DNA from: Zymoseptoria tritici IPO323
Lineage: Eukaryota > Ascomycota > Dothideomycetes > Mycosphaerellales > Mycosphaerellaceae
Direction: 5' to 3'
DNA: 64,000 nucleotides
Assembly: GCF_000219625.1 (NCBI RefSeq)
Contig: NC_018207.1
Coordinates: 744,001-808,000 of the forward strand
This document shows, piece after piece, positions 32,401 to 42,430 of this stretch. The position numbers were made by a program, and so were the translations under genes. The stretch's first letter is position 1, and every line of letters starts with the position of its first letter. The notes below the pieces were generated by a model. The model saw only the letters and a program-made list of their open reading frames with translations. It was not told the DNA's origin and did not search any database.

Positions 32401-32711
32401 GCTGACCTTGGAACCAGAATCGGTGGTTCGCCGAAAAGGAAGAAGGTCCTTTTTCTCTGCAACTCACCTACGCTGACATTCACACCTTCACCACCATAGC
32501 TCTTGCTTACCGTACGCTCGTTTCTCTCCCATTCGTCTCGATCTCATTCTCTTCGTCCTTCACTTCTTCACAGACCACGACATCTCAGCCCTGTAGCTGT
32601 GCCCTTGCACCTTAATCTCCGGCCAAGTTCTCAACCCTAAAAGCTCAACGGTCGCGTGTCCGCCCAATCAGCTGAAGAAAGGGCCAAAAAAAAAAAATCC
32701 TGAGCGGCACG
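29465..32711. other. 3.2-kb gene-poor interval
   Basis: No convincing gene. Open frames at 29682-30305 (minus), 30571-31125 (minus) and 31016-31549 (plus) lack an ATG at the proposed start or any domain. The first part is probably the sts1 3' UTR. An imperfect repeat occupies 30580-31040. The last 200 bases are pyrimidine-rich and probably the leader of the next gene, with an A-run at about 32685-32697. Confidence 0.45.
30580..31040. repeat. imperfect direct repeat, about 288-bp period
   Basis: Words such as GGCGTG(T/C)CTCCGTCTTAT recur at about 30585 and 30873, and GCGTGCCT(C/T)CGCCGAATG recurs at about 30727 and 31014, each about 288 bases apart. GAGGTTG..AACGCCTGTCC recurs between them. 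The copies have diverged. The minus-strand translation also repeats (QDTFGEGTLCYSSLF / QDTFGGGTPYYLSLF). Confidence 0.7.
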
Positions 32712-33587
32712 ATGCTCTCTTTCTTCTTGGGTTTCGCACAGATTGGTGCAGAGACCATTCCTGAAGGCATCAAACCGAATAAGAGACAGGCAGTGGGAAC
32801 GGGAGGAACATCATCAACACCAGACGCATCATCGACACCCGCAATCGCATCCTCGACCTCGAACGCGCCGACCATGTCTTCCAGCGAAGCTCCCGTCAGC
32901 ACGCCTGCGGAATCCTCTGCAGCACCAACATCCGCAGCTCCCAGCACACCGAGCTCTTCCGCCGCAGTCGAAACCTCTGCAGCACCTTCTTCATCACCCC
33001 CAGCAGAAGCTCCCTCTTCCAACACAGTCGCCATCACAACCACCAACAGCGCCGGCTCGACCATCACAAGCTCCATCGTAACAAGCACCTCCCGCCCGCG
33101 AGACACCTCCTCCGCCATCGTCGTCATCGGCTCCACGACCATCAACCGCTCCACTCTCTCCTCCGACCTGATCGTCTCATCCGCCCTCGTCGCCTCCACA
33201 ACGGTACCCACAACATACACATCCTACTTCACCAACGATGGTGTTGTCGGCAGCTCCGTCATCGCCACGGATCAAGTCGTAGCTACCACGACCGGGTTCA
33301 CAAAACAGACCATCGCCGCGGCGCTGCAGAACAACGATTCCTCCAGCGGTGGCTTGTCAGCATCGAGTAAGAAGACGATTGGAGGAGTTGTAGGAGGTGT
33401 GGGAGGCGCGATTCTACTCGGTGGAATTGCGATTGTGGCGTGGAGGATTTGGGGTAAGAAGAAGAGGGAAGCGGCGGCGAAGAATGAGTTCCGCAGTTCG
33501 CACGATGAGATGCTGCAGCAGGATACGAGTGGCATGGAGAGGTATAACAATCCCAATGGAGGGGTGAATACGGCGAGTAACTTTTAA
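32712..33587 (+). CDS. Mid2-like single-pass Ser/Thr-rich membrane protein, 291 aa
   Basis: The ATG at 32712 gives a short hydrophobic N-terminus (MLSFFLGFAQIGA), possibly a signal peptide, although an upstream coding exon cannot be excluded because TTCGCACAG just after it resembles an acceptor. NKRQ at about residue 23 fits a Kex2-type cleavage. About 170 residues of Ser/Thr/Ala/Pro-rich sequence follow, suited to O-mannosylation. A Gly-rich transmembrane helix comes next (TIGGVVGGVGGAILLGGIAI), then a Lys/Arg stop-transfer WGKKKREAAAK and a short cytosolic tail. This is the layout of fungal Mid2/WSC-like wall sensors without a WSC domain. A role in sensing is inferred from architecture only. 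Confidence 0.8.
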   Translation: MLSFFLGFAQIGAETIPEGIKPNKRQAVGTGGTSSTPDASSTPAIASSTSNAPTMSSSEAPVSTPAESSAAPTSAAPSTPSSSAAVETSAAPSSSPPAEAPSSNTVAITTTNSAGSTITSSIVTSTSRPRDTSSAIVVIGSTTINRSTLSSDLIVSSALVASTTVPTTYTSYFTNDGVVGSSVIATDQVVATTTGFTKQTIAAALQNNDSSSGGLSASSKKTIGGVVGGVGGAILLGGIAIVAWRIWGKKKREAAAKNEFRSSHDEMLQQDTSGMERYNNPNGGVNTASNF

Positions 33588-34049
33588 GTTGGTTGTGGTG
33601 GATGGAAAGATTGTACAGTTTTTGATTTCGATTATTGCTGCGGTTTTTGAGCGTGATGACGGAATGAACTGAACTCATCGGGCGGCGTTGTTTTCTTTTG
33701 GATTTTAAGCATAGATTGCGTGGAGGAAAGCATGGAAAAGTCAATATGGTATCGATGGAGGAATTGAGTTGGCTTCGAGAGGAGCAACAGATTATGGAAT
33801 GAGCCTCGAGGCTTTCTACTTGGATAATTGACATAATGCAGCGAAGATACTCTACCTCCTTGCTGTTCAGGACTCGTCGATGTTGCAGACTCCTGGAACG
33901 TCTGCAGTATGTCCAACAAAGGAACTGAATCGAACTCGAATGTTTTCCCACCACGATCTACTTGTTCTCCGCATCATTGTTGCGTTAGTCCAGCTGTATC
34001 GGTCCAATGCAAACCATAGATTCGCATACCGTAGGCTTCATATCCGTTG

Positions 34050-34408
34050 AAAGCCTTGGCAGTCAAATTCATTCACCACGCACCTTCCTGTTCTGTTGGT
34101 AAGGAGGCATATTAAGAAGAATCTCACCACCACGTATGTTATACCAAAATGATCCCCGGCGGAGCAAAAGAAAGTCTTATCGTAACCCTGAAGTTCATAT
34201 TGCAACCCTGTTCAAGTCTTATAGCCGGCGAAGTGAGGTCGCTTAATATACACCGACTGTCGACCATTTTCTCGATATCATTGTTCCTGTTGACCTGTGT
34301 CGTTCCCGATGCAACCTTTGATGTCTTAGAAGTGGTCTCAAATGTCTCTATTCACCAAACTAGCTGGCAAAAAGGCTTGGCGTCAATTCCATTCACCACG
34401 CACCTTCA
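34050..34408. repeat. pair of short direct repeats 320 bp apart
   Basis: About 38 bases at 34050-34088 resemble 34371-34408 (AAAGCCTTGGC.. / AAAGGCTTGGC..), sharing a perfect ATTCACCACGCACCTTC. Confidence 0.6.
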
Positions 34409-34455
34409 CAATCCGCTCAACAGTGCAAAAATGAAGCCACATCGACAAAAGAAGA

Positions 34456-34484
34456 TGTATACAAGATCTTGTAGATCTTATACA
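34456..34484. other. short perfect-stem hairpin
   Basis: Arms around TACAAGATCT and AGATCTT with a 3-base loop form a near-perfect inverted repeat next to the tRNA-like segment. Confidence 0.6.
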
Positions 34485-34499
34485 CTTTAGTTTGGTGAT

Positions 34500-34655
34500 C
34501 AGAATGGGATTCGAACTGCGACAATAGTTAATATATGGCCTCAGAGCGCGTTGTCGTGGATGCAACATACCCCATGCCCTTTCGGACCAGCGATTAACGG
34601 AACCACATAGTGGAGTCCTTAAGCTGGCGCCTTAGACCGCTCGGCCTTTGAAGGT
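34500..34655 (-). other. tRNA-Leu-like segment with Pol III A and B boxes
   Basis: On the minus strand, 34647-34637 reads AGGCCGAGCGG (A-box-like, type II tRNA D-arm), followed by TCTAAGGCGCCAGCTTAAG, which resembles the Leu(UAA) anticodon arm. A good B box, AGTTCGAATCC, lies at 34517-34507. The A-to-B distance (about 120 bases) is too long for a plain tRNA, and I could not pair an acceptor stem. It may be a decayed tRNA-Leu with a long intron, or a tRNA-derived SINE. A TTTT run lies downstream on the minus strand at 34450-34447. Confidence 0.45.
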
Positions 34656-35744
34656 ATTAGTTTGAAGTTCGGATAGAAGTTTGAAGCGTTGCAACTCACC
34701 ATCTGACCCGGGATTGAGAGCTCGAAAATTTGAGACGTATATGGTTATCAATGGCCCGAACAGCCTCGAAAAGTGCTATTCCCGGCCCCAATCCGTTGCT
34801 CAAACACAACATCAATCCATGGTACAGACTTTCGACTGAGAGAACTTGGACAATTCATTCGACAGATCGTTCTTGCAATGAGAAGAAGCTCGGCTCGGCT
34901 GGGTCTCCGATGCTGACTTGGCAAAACTTCGGACTAGAACTATAGTACAAAGTATCATCCTCCTCACTCCAAACATCCCAATTCTCCTCGAGACCTTCAC
35001 AAGGCGCATAGCACGCTATCATCATCATGTATTGACGAACGAAAGGATGCTCGCGACCTTGTACAACGACAATCCTTCCCAGCTCGACTGCTCCAGGAGC
35101 AGATGACGTTGAATCCAGTATGACGCAAACCTTGACCCGACCTCACTTCAGGATTCTCTCTTTGCTCACCACAAACTTTGCTGCTCCCATTCACAACCAA
35201 GACAACTGGCGCTTGGCGACCTCTGCTTTGTTCGCTCTACTTGGTCGACAAGCCGAAGCGTGTGGAGTGCTCGTGGAACCTTTGCTCACGCAAGTTTTGC
35301 ACCCTTCGGGAACAATCGATGAATCCTTGCGGCGAGGTCATTGGTCCGCAATAGGATCCACTATCCGCTTTCTTCTCATGCCCTGTGCAAGGATGAAGCG
35401 TCACAAGTTGGCACTTCGTCGTCAGAATGGACCAGATGATCCTTTGCGCTGGGTCAATGGCCTGGATTGTTTGCCTTTGGTACGTAGGCGGTGGGTTCGT
35501 TCGTGCTCGGTGGCAGGCTTGGTTTGCTGATTGTGGTACGTAGCTTGGGCATGTTATGACGTGCGGTTGGTATGGAGAAAGGTAGGAAGACGGTATATAT
35601 GAAGAGAAGGAAAGGTAGGAGGACGCTTCTTTTTGCACTATCAAACTCAGCCTACATTGCATACCATACTCCACCTCTTCATCAATCAATTCACTCCATC
35701 AACCACATCCACCTTACACAAACCAACAAAACCGACTCGCAATC

Positions 35745-37940
35745 ATGGGTATCATCCAAAAGATCGAAGAGAAGCTCGGCGGCAACAAGTCAACCACCAC
35801 CGACGACGTCAACAACACATCCAACGTCCACTCCTCATCAACACACCCGACCACAGGCTCCTCAAATCTCCACAACCCTACCTCAACATCATCAACTGCA
35901 CATGGGACGAGTGGCATCACTGGCGGCACTTCCGGCGAGGGTTCGCATCTCGCAAGCCACAACCAGAAGCATGATGGTCTGACCGGCTCTCACGGAGCTC
36001 AGCACTCGTCTGCAACTTCAGCCTTGCCCGGAAGCCATGCGTCCAACGTTCACGATCACACTCTCAATCCTACGACCGCTCACCAAACCACCGGGACTGT
36101 CGGCGGACACGGTGTCGGACAAGGCTCGCATTTGACCGGTCAGTCTCAACAGCACTCCGGAATGCCCGGCTCGTTCCCTGCTGAGCACACTTCTGCATCT
36201 TCTGCTTTGCCTCATGGCAGCCATGCCACCTTTACCAATGCTGGATCTCACATTCCTGGTACTGCTACAACTGGTGCTCAACAAGGTAGCGTCCTCCCTG
36301 GACATGGCCATGACAACGTCGTTGGATCCCACGCTTCCTCTACTCACGCTGGATCACACATTCCTAGCACTGCCACGACTGGTGCTCAACAAGGAAGCGT
36401 CCTCCCTGGGCATGGCCATGACAACGTCATCGGAAGCCAGACTTCCCACTCTGCGCCTGGACAAACCGGCTTGACGGGATCTCACGATACAAACACAACT
36501 TCCGGACTCCGAAACGAGACTCACCCACCCCACGGTGCTCAAACTTCCAGCCACCATGCCGGTACTGCTGGCCACTCCCACGATAACGCCACGAATTCGA
36601 CCCACAACAACCAGTCCAGCGGTGGAATGGCCGGTTTGCTAAACAAGATCCCTGGCATTGGTAGCAAGAGCAATGACAAGCACGCCCACGACTCTCACTC
36701 TCACACCAGTACTCACGGTCCAGAGGAGGGCGTTGGAGGCCACCATGTTTCCAGCGGTCCAGGACAGCACAACACTCTTTCCTCCAACACCGCACACAAC
36801 ACCCCAGCTCAGCCATTCGATCCATACAGCTCCGAAGGCCAACGCACCGCTCTCAACGCCAGCAACGACGCTCATCACGACGGCGCCCAGCACCGGAAGT
36901 CTTCCGTCAAGCCCGTTAGCGGCCCTCACGCCACATTGGAGAACCACTCCGCCATCCCTACCGCTGGCGGGGTCAAGGTCGGCGATGGTCCATTCGAGCA
37001 AGACCGCTCGTACGATCCTACTGCTAAGACCGCCCACATCACTTCCGATGCTTCTGGCAACTCGCATTCAAACCACGGTCACGGCCATCAAACTGGTCCG
37101 GACAACCGTGGCATGATGGACAAGGCCAAAGACACTCTCAGCAGCAAGCGCACCAACCACCCGGACGACCCGATCACTGGTACAAACTTCGATCAGAAGA
37201 ACACCGGTGGTCTTACTGGCTCCAACCAGACTCATGGTCTTCAAGGCCAGTCCGCCCATCAAGGAGGTCTGACTGGTGGCTCTCACTCTCAGACTGGCCA
37301 TTCTGGCCTTGGATCTTCCAATGTGCACCAGAGCGGCTTGAATGACCATGCCCACAGCGGTCTGTCAGGCACGCAACCCTCCCATCTCGGTTCATCGAAC
37401 ATCCACCAAGGAGGACTGACTGGCGGCTCTCACGGCGGTCTGTCATCAAACACCCATGGTCAAACCCAGCACTCCGCGCTCGGCCACTCTGGCAACCTGA
37501 CCAGCGGCACATCTGTCAACCAGCCTCTGGCTCACGACCAGAGCTTTGCTGAGCGCCACGTTCCAGGCGTTGGCAGCAACACTGGCAATGTCGGACACAG
37601 CACCACGAACCCTCTCTCCAGCCACAACCAATCACACTCTGCTGTTGGTGGAATTGGCTCGAACACTGGATACCCTCTCAGCAGCAACGACCACTTTCCT
37701 TCAAGCAACATTCCTCAAGTGCAGTCCGGCAGCCACAACAACACCGCCAACCCTCTCACCACCCATAATGCATCGAGCAACATCCCTGGCACGCAATCAC
37801 ACTCTACTGCCGGCGGTGTCGGACACAGCAGCGCAAACCCGCTCAGCAACACCCACGACAATGCGAGCGGCGGGCACTACCAAGCCGGCTACAACGATGC
37901 CATGGCGCGCCAGCAAGCTGAGCAGTCGAGGAGATTGTAG
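35745..37940 (+). CDS. large His/Gly/Ser/Thr-rich hydrophilic protein, 731 aa
   Basis: A single frame from the ATG at 35745. The N-terminus MGIIQKIEEKLGGNK could form an amphipathic helix and has Gly at position 2. The rest is disordered and extremely rich in His, Gly, Ser, Asn and Thr, with recurrent GSH, HQGGLTGGSH and NPLSSH words. There are two exact-period 36-residue units (GSHIP.TATTGAQQGSVLPG, beginning at nucleotides 36243 and 36351). A less repetitive block around 36800-37200 contains FDPYSSEGQRTALN, DGPFEQDRSYDPTAKTAHIT and MDKAKDTLSSKR. It ends YQAGYNDAMARQQAEQSRRL. It resembles fungal hydrophilin/LEA-like stress proteins, and a protective role is inference. It shares end motifs with the protein at 42431. 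Confidence 0.85.
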   Translation: MGIIQKIEEKLGGNKSTTTDDVNNTSNVHSSSTHPTTGSSNLHNPTSTSSTAHGTSGITGGTSGEGSHLASHNQKHDGLTGSHGAQHSSATSALPGSHASNVHDHTLNPTTAHQTTGTVGGHGVGQGSHLTGQSQQHSGMPGSFPAEHTSASSALPHGSHATFTNAGSHIPGTATTGAQQGSVLPGHGHDNVVGSHASSTHAGSHIPSTATTGAQQGSVLPGHGHDNVIGSQTSHSAPGQTGLTGSHDTNTTSGLRNETHPPHGAQTSSHHAGTAGHSHDNATNSTHNNQSSGGMAGLLNKIPGIGSKSNDKHAHDSHSHTSTHGPEEGVGGHHVSSGPGQHNTLSSNTAHNTPAQPFDPYSSEGQRTALNASNDAHHDGAQHRKSSVKPVSGPHATLENHSAIPTAGGVKVGDGPFEQDRSYDPTAKTAHITSDASGNSHSNHGHGHQTGPDNRGMMDKAKDTLSSKRTNHPDDPITGTNFDQKNTGGLTGSNQTHGLQGQSAHQGGLTGGSHSQTGHSGLGSSNVHQSGLNDHAHSGLSGTQPSHLGSSNIHQGGLTGGSHGGLSSNTHGQTQHSALGHSGNLTSGTSVNQPLAHDQSFAERHVPGVGSNTGNVGHSTTNPLSSHNQSHSAVGGIGSNTGYPLSSNDHFPSSNIPQVQSGSHNNTANPLTTHNASSNIPGTQSHSTAGGVGHSSANPLSNTHDNASGGHYQAGYNDAMARQQAEQSRRL

Positions 37941-38115
37941 AGCTTGAGTCACGCAGGACCTCGATGGAGGTTGTGAGATTGATAGAAGATGTATCACGAG
38001 TCCACGACGCCGTGGTACGCCAACAGGCTGAGGAATTGAGGAAGTTGTAAAGGTTGAGTCACGCAAGACCTGGATGGAGGTTTATGAATATGATAGAAGA
38101 TGTATTATGAATTGA
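37896..38115. repeat. 110-bp tandem duplication covering the 3' end of the preceding gene
   Basis: Bases from 37896 (last 15 codons, stop and early 3' UTR) are repeated from 38006 with about 80% identity by eye: GATGCCATGGCGCGCCAGCA versus GACGCCGTGGTACGCCAACA, then matching CTTGAGTCACGCA(G/A)GACCT and GATAGAAGATGTAT. The second copy keeps the coding look and ends in TAA. Confidence 0.85.
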
Positions 38116-38293
38116 GCATGGGCATGGATGGGAGAGAAAGGAAATGTGGAGAGGAATGACGAAGTTTGAGTGCACATCATGCAAGCCATTGGCACTTGAC
38201 AGATGGCGCACAGGACGAGAACGAGCTAGAAGCATTGATAGCAGATATGTCAAAATGCTTCTGTATCTTGAGCACCCTTTCTTCTGCGGCACG

Positions 38294-38302
38294 CACAATA
38301 CA
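38294..38302. repeat. 9-bp target site duplication, left (MULE)
   Basis: CACAATACA precedes the element and is repeated exactly at 41590-41598. Confidence 0.95.
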
Positions 38303-38345
38303 GGGAAATACTAATGGCCGGCGCCCTCATATCTAGTGACCGGCG
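38303..38345 (+). repeat. left 43-bp TIR (MULE)
   Basis: Perfect inverted match to 41547-41589. Confidence 0.95.
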
Positions 38346-38508
38346 TCCAGCCATATCGCCGGTAATGCTCGTATCGTCCAGCTCCCGAACTATGGTCGAT
38401 TTCCGGTGCAATACAGGGCCGTGCACGGGATCCTTCGCGTGTCGCGTGTACGCGTTGTCCATAACTTCTTCCACCACCTCTTGTCGTCGGTATTGCCCTT
38501 AAAACTCG

Positions 38509-41352
38509 TTGTATCTAGCTCCTTTAATAGCACTAGTGTTGTCCACCCTTCGACCGCCGACACCGCTACTAACAGCGTCGCAGCTGCTATACGAACGCCG
38601 CCTGCTTAAGGACTCCGGTGTGCTTAATAAGGGTGTGCTTAATAAGGGTGGTGCTCGTAAGGGTAGTGGACGGACTCTCGGAGACGTTATTAACCGGCTC
38701 GCACAACGAGCGGTAGCTCGTGAGGAGGTTTCGAGACTAGCGGCGGCGCCGGACGCGACACTATGGCAGGCGCTGGACGATTCGGATAGTAAGGATAATA
38801 AGGAGGTGGTAGAAACGATAGATATGTTCACTAGCGATAATGTTAGCTGGCACGGACTGCGTAAGGGTAGTAGTAAGGTGGATGAAAAGTCGAAGGTTTC
38901 TTAAGAGCTCACCGCCGCTGTCACCGCCGCCGCTAAGTCATCCAGTTCCAGCGCTCTTAACCGCACGTCCTTTAGGGGTAGTGTTGTTAGTAAGGGCTCT
39001 CGTAAGGGTGTTGTTAATAATGGAAGTAATAAGGATGCGCCGCATAAGGTCGTCGAACTAGAGCTACTACCTACAAACGAGACCTTCGAGAGCGCCGAGA
39101 AGGCCTTTAAGTTCTGCAACGAATAGGCTATGTCTTATGGATATGCTCTGTCGATTACCTCTACCTACAAGAACAATAAGAAGACGCACTTCGTCCGCAA
39201 GGTGTTAGGCTGCTGTCGAGGTAGACAACGCAAGGCAAGGCCCACGAACGGCAAGCGACCGAAACGGGGGAGGTCTGGCATTAGCTGTCCTATAAAGGTC
39301 GATATCGCTCTTAAGGATATGGCTAAACCGGCCGGTCGATAGATTGTAAGGCAGTTAAGCCGCGAGCATTATTGCTAGCCTCTTAATCCTTAGGCGTTCG
39401 CAATCCACCGTCGACGCGAGCGTAACGATGCTATAAGAACGACGATTCACGAGGACTTAAATGCTAACGCTAGTGTTGCTACAACCCTCGCACGGCTTCA
39501 AAACCGTAGTAGCTGTATCTAGACAGCCGTCGACATTCGCAATACACGCTATTAAGCACGCCGAGCGCTCTAAGGCGATATAACGGCTGCAGAGGCTCTC
39601 GTAAAGTTGCTCGAGCACAAAGGAATACTACACAAGATTAAGATAAACGAGAAGAAGGAGCTGGACAGACTTCTCGTCCTTAATCCTTAGATGTTGCAGT
39701 ACTACAGGCGATATCCGGAGTACCTTATCCTTAATAACACGTACAAAACGAACCGATACAACCGGCTATTAATAGACATTATCTCCGGCACTAGTGCTAA
39801 CCTTACTATCCCCCTTGGATTCGCTGTTATCGGCAGTAAGGATGTAACGACCTATACATAGGTGCTTAAGGAGTTAAAGAAACTACTATTAACACACTAC
39901 AAGCCTAGATCTACGCCGTCTGCTCTACGAATACACGACCCCTTGCTATTGCCAGGCTTGTTTATTACGGATCGAGATAGAGGCTTGATAAACGCGCTAG
40001 ATGCGGTGTTTCTAATAATACCCTTAATTATCTGCCGGTGGCACGTCTTTAAGAACGTGCAGGCTCAGGCTCGTAAGAAGTAGCTACAAGTGCTGTCTAT
40101 TAATAAGGCTAGCTAGCCAACTAGCATAAAGGAAGATGCACCTAAAGCGGTCGCGTTTATAGCGTTGTTTAGACGCACTATTAACTCTGCGACTGTTGCT
40201 AAGTTTAACAACAACAACACGAAGTTCTGGGCTTATAGCCAGTTACCGGAGGTTAGTAAGCTCTATAACTATATCAACCGCGAATACTAGCCGCACAAGG
40301 AGAAGCTAGTAGCCTGCTGGACTAGTTAATATCCCTTATTCGGTTAGACGTCGTCGTCACGCGGTAAAGGAGCACATTCGACACTGAAGAAGTAGCTAGC
40401 TAGTAAGCGGCACAACGTGCTTAGCTTGTATCTTAAGATAGAGCCATAGTAGACTCTTTAAGACGGCTAATTAAAGCATGCTTATAGCCTTAAGCAGAAG
40501 GCTATCCTAGGTATATTGCTAAAGCCTGCGTACGCACAGGTCTGTCGTAGTATTTACCGCAAGGTGTTGTAGAAGGTTGCAGAGCAAGAGGTGTTAGCAA
40601 TCGACGAATTAAGGGCTCTTAAGGAGGGCAAGATATCATTACTAACCGTCTGCTCGCACTACTTTACGCAGTTATAGGGCTGCCCTTGCAAGCACAAGAT
40701 TATAGATATGTTAACGGCCGGTGAATTAAGGTATACTATAGACATGTTCTACCGTTACTGGCATATAGATAAACAGGCTGCACCGCTGGCTCGCATTGTA
40801 GCTGTTGACCGCAGTATCTATAAGCCAGCCGTAATTCCTAACAACCGGCTATATAATGCACGACCGCGTAGTGCAGGCAGAGGGCGTGGACGTGCTAACA
40901 CACGCGAGCCCTCAGCATTCGAATACACTAATGCTAATTATCCAGCTTTAACCGCACTAGCGGCTACAAGGGGTAGTGGACGAGGGCGTGCGAGAGGGGG
41001 TAGAGCGCGTAGAAGGGGTAGACTCGTAACTCCTTCGCAGAGCCAGCCTTAACAACAACGCCAGCCGCTCGTTCACACGCCTTATAGCTTATACTATAGC
41101 ATTAGCTATAGTGTGCAACTAAATAACACTGCTATCCGACACGCAGTTAGACTGCGACTATTAGCACAAGCACCTTCTCGTAACGAGCAATAGATGCGAG
41201 CTATGCACTAAGAGCAACATAGCCAGCAGCAATATAGCTAGTAGCAACATGGCTATATAATGCTACTACCTTCTACCGCACCGGCACGACAACAACTACT
41301 ACTACCTTCGACGGCAATGCCCTTTAAACGTCTACTATTGCATGCACGGTAA
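38509..41352 (+). pseudogene. MULE transposase (inactivated)
   Basis: Plus-strand frames read, in order: a disordered N-terminus (ARKGSGRTLGDVINRLAQRA); a FAR1/WRKY-GCM1-like DNA-binding part (FESAEKAFKFCNE.AMSYGYA, FVRKVLGCCRGR, GRSGISCPIKVDI); the MULE catalytic region (GLFITDRDRGLINALDAVF, then IICRWHVFKNVQAQARK at about 40030); a helical region (KLYNYINREY); a SWIM-like zinc finger (VCSHYFTQL.GCPCKHKI, about 40660); and a Gly/Arg-rich then Gln-rich tail to the TAA at 41350. Stops are mainly TAG/TAA at expected Trp/Gln positions. The start codon is not identifiable, so the left limit is approximate. Confidence 0.88.
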
Positions 41353-41546
41353 TACATAAGGGCTAGCCAAGGGAGGCAGTTTTAAGAGCTATATAGTTTA
41401 CTAAAATACACGTCTATCCTCTATAATGCCAACAACACCCGGTAAAGAGACATTAGAAGTGCGCTAAGAGCATAATTTGCACTAATACAGGCCTGATATT
41501 GCATTAGCAATATCATCTGTTCAGGATAACAGTCAATATTAGAGGG

Positions 41547-41589
41547 CGCCGGTCACTAGATATGAGGGCGCCGGCCATTAGTATTTCCC
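41547..41589 (-). repeat. right 43-bp TIR (MULE)
   Basis: Perfect inverted match to 38303-38345. Confidence 0.95.
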
Positions 41590-41598
41590 CACAATACA
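41590..41598. repeat. 9-bp target site duplication, right (MULE)
   Basis: CACAATACA, an exact copy of 38294-38302. Confidence 0.95.
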
Positions 41599-42430
41599 CT
41601 GCGATTCTGTTCCCGAGCATGTCCTTGTTCATTGGCCGCTGTACTCGTGAATGCGGCCAATGTACAACTCGTCGCTACCACGATGTCCAGATGGGCTTCC
41701 CTGCACTCGCTGAAAGTGTTCTGCCACATGACGCGGCAAGTGAGTTGTACTGTCCAGCAGCAGGATCCTTGTGGGAATGCGACACATATTGACATCCATC
41801 TTATAGTAGATGATGCTTCGGCCAGCAGTTCGTGTGCACGATGATGAACTGTGAACCCTTTATCCTCGTTTCAGCGAGAGTGTGGTTGTTCCACCTCGTC
41901 TTGGCACCAAACGATCAGCGAACATGTTCAAATCCCGATTTGTTCCATCTTCAGCCTTCATTCTTCCATCGAAAGCACCGCCGTTGCGACGATCTTCATC
42001 GCGTGCAACGCCTGTTATTAATTAAATATGGCCACGACGGTCACTGCACAGCTCCGCCTTCCACATCGCCGGATATGTTGTCGATCTTGGGCAGTGGGCC
42101 CATCGTCAGAGGCATAATATAGCCACGCCTGGCTATACTGGGCGTCGCCCACAAGTCATGGGCGCATGGCACCAAACTCAAGACGGGCATCTTCCTCCGC
42201 CCGGCGCACAACTTTACTCACCACATCCCGGCGAGATGGCGGAAGATCACCAACATGACGTCTTGAGCAGAGTCACAGGCAGACGACACGACGTCGTAGC
42301 GAGCTTTCCAAGGCATGAGTAGGTACATGTATCGCTGACATTCTTTTACATTAGCTCTTCATTTCTTTTGTGTTTGTTTTATTATATCACCTACTTTTCT
42401 CTTTCTCCATTGGTGCTTTCATTCACAGCA
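41599..42430. other. upstream region of the second MGII-type gene
   Basis: No gene seen. It holds two hairpins: CATTGGCCGC at 41630-41639 pairs with GCGGCCAATG at 41653-41662, and TATAGCCA/TGGCTATA lies at 42118-42137. Confidence 0.5.

Larger units (their letters stand above)
33588..35744. other. 2.2-kb interval, no protein gene seen
   Basis: Apart from the tRNA-like segment, a hairpin and a short dispersed repeat described separately, nothing is supported. Open frames here have no domains and mostly non-ATG starts. The last 200 bases are the probable promoter and leader of the following gene. Confidence 0.45.
38303..41589 (+). mobile_element. Mutator-like (MULE) DNA transposon, 3287 bp, decayed
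   Basis: Complete ends: the first 43 bases (GGGAAATACTAATGGCCGGC..) are a perfect inverted copy of the last 43, flanked by a 9-bp direct duplication, the size typical of Mutator elements. It encodes one broken MULE transposase. CpA/TpG depletion is weaker than in the 12.7-24.9 kb island. The perfect TIRs beside a degraded gene suggest a fairly recent insertion, or one mobilised in trans. Confidence 0.95.

Noticed and set aside
33298..33954. 218-codon minus-strand frame
   Set aside because: Antisense shadow of the Mid2-like gene and its 3' region.
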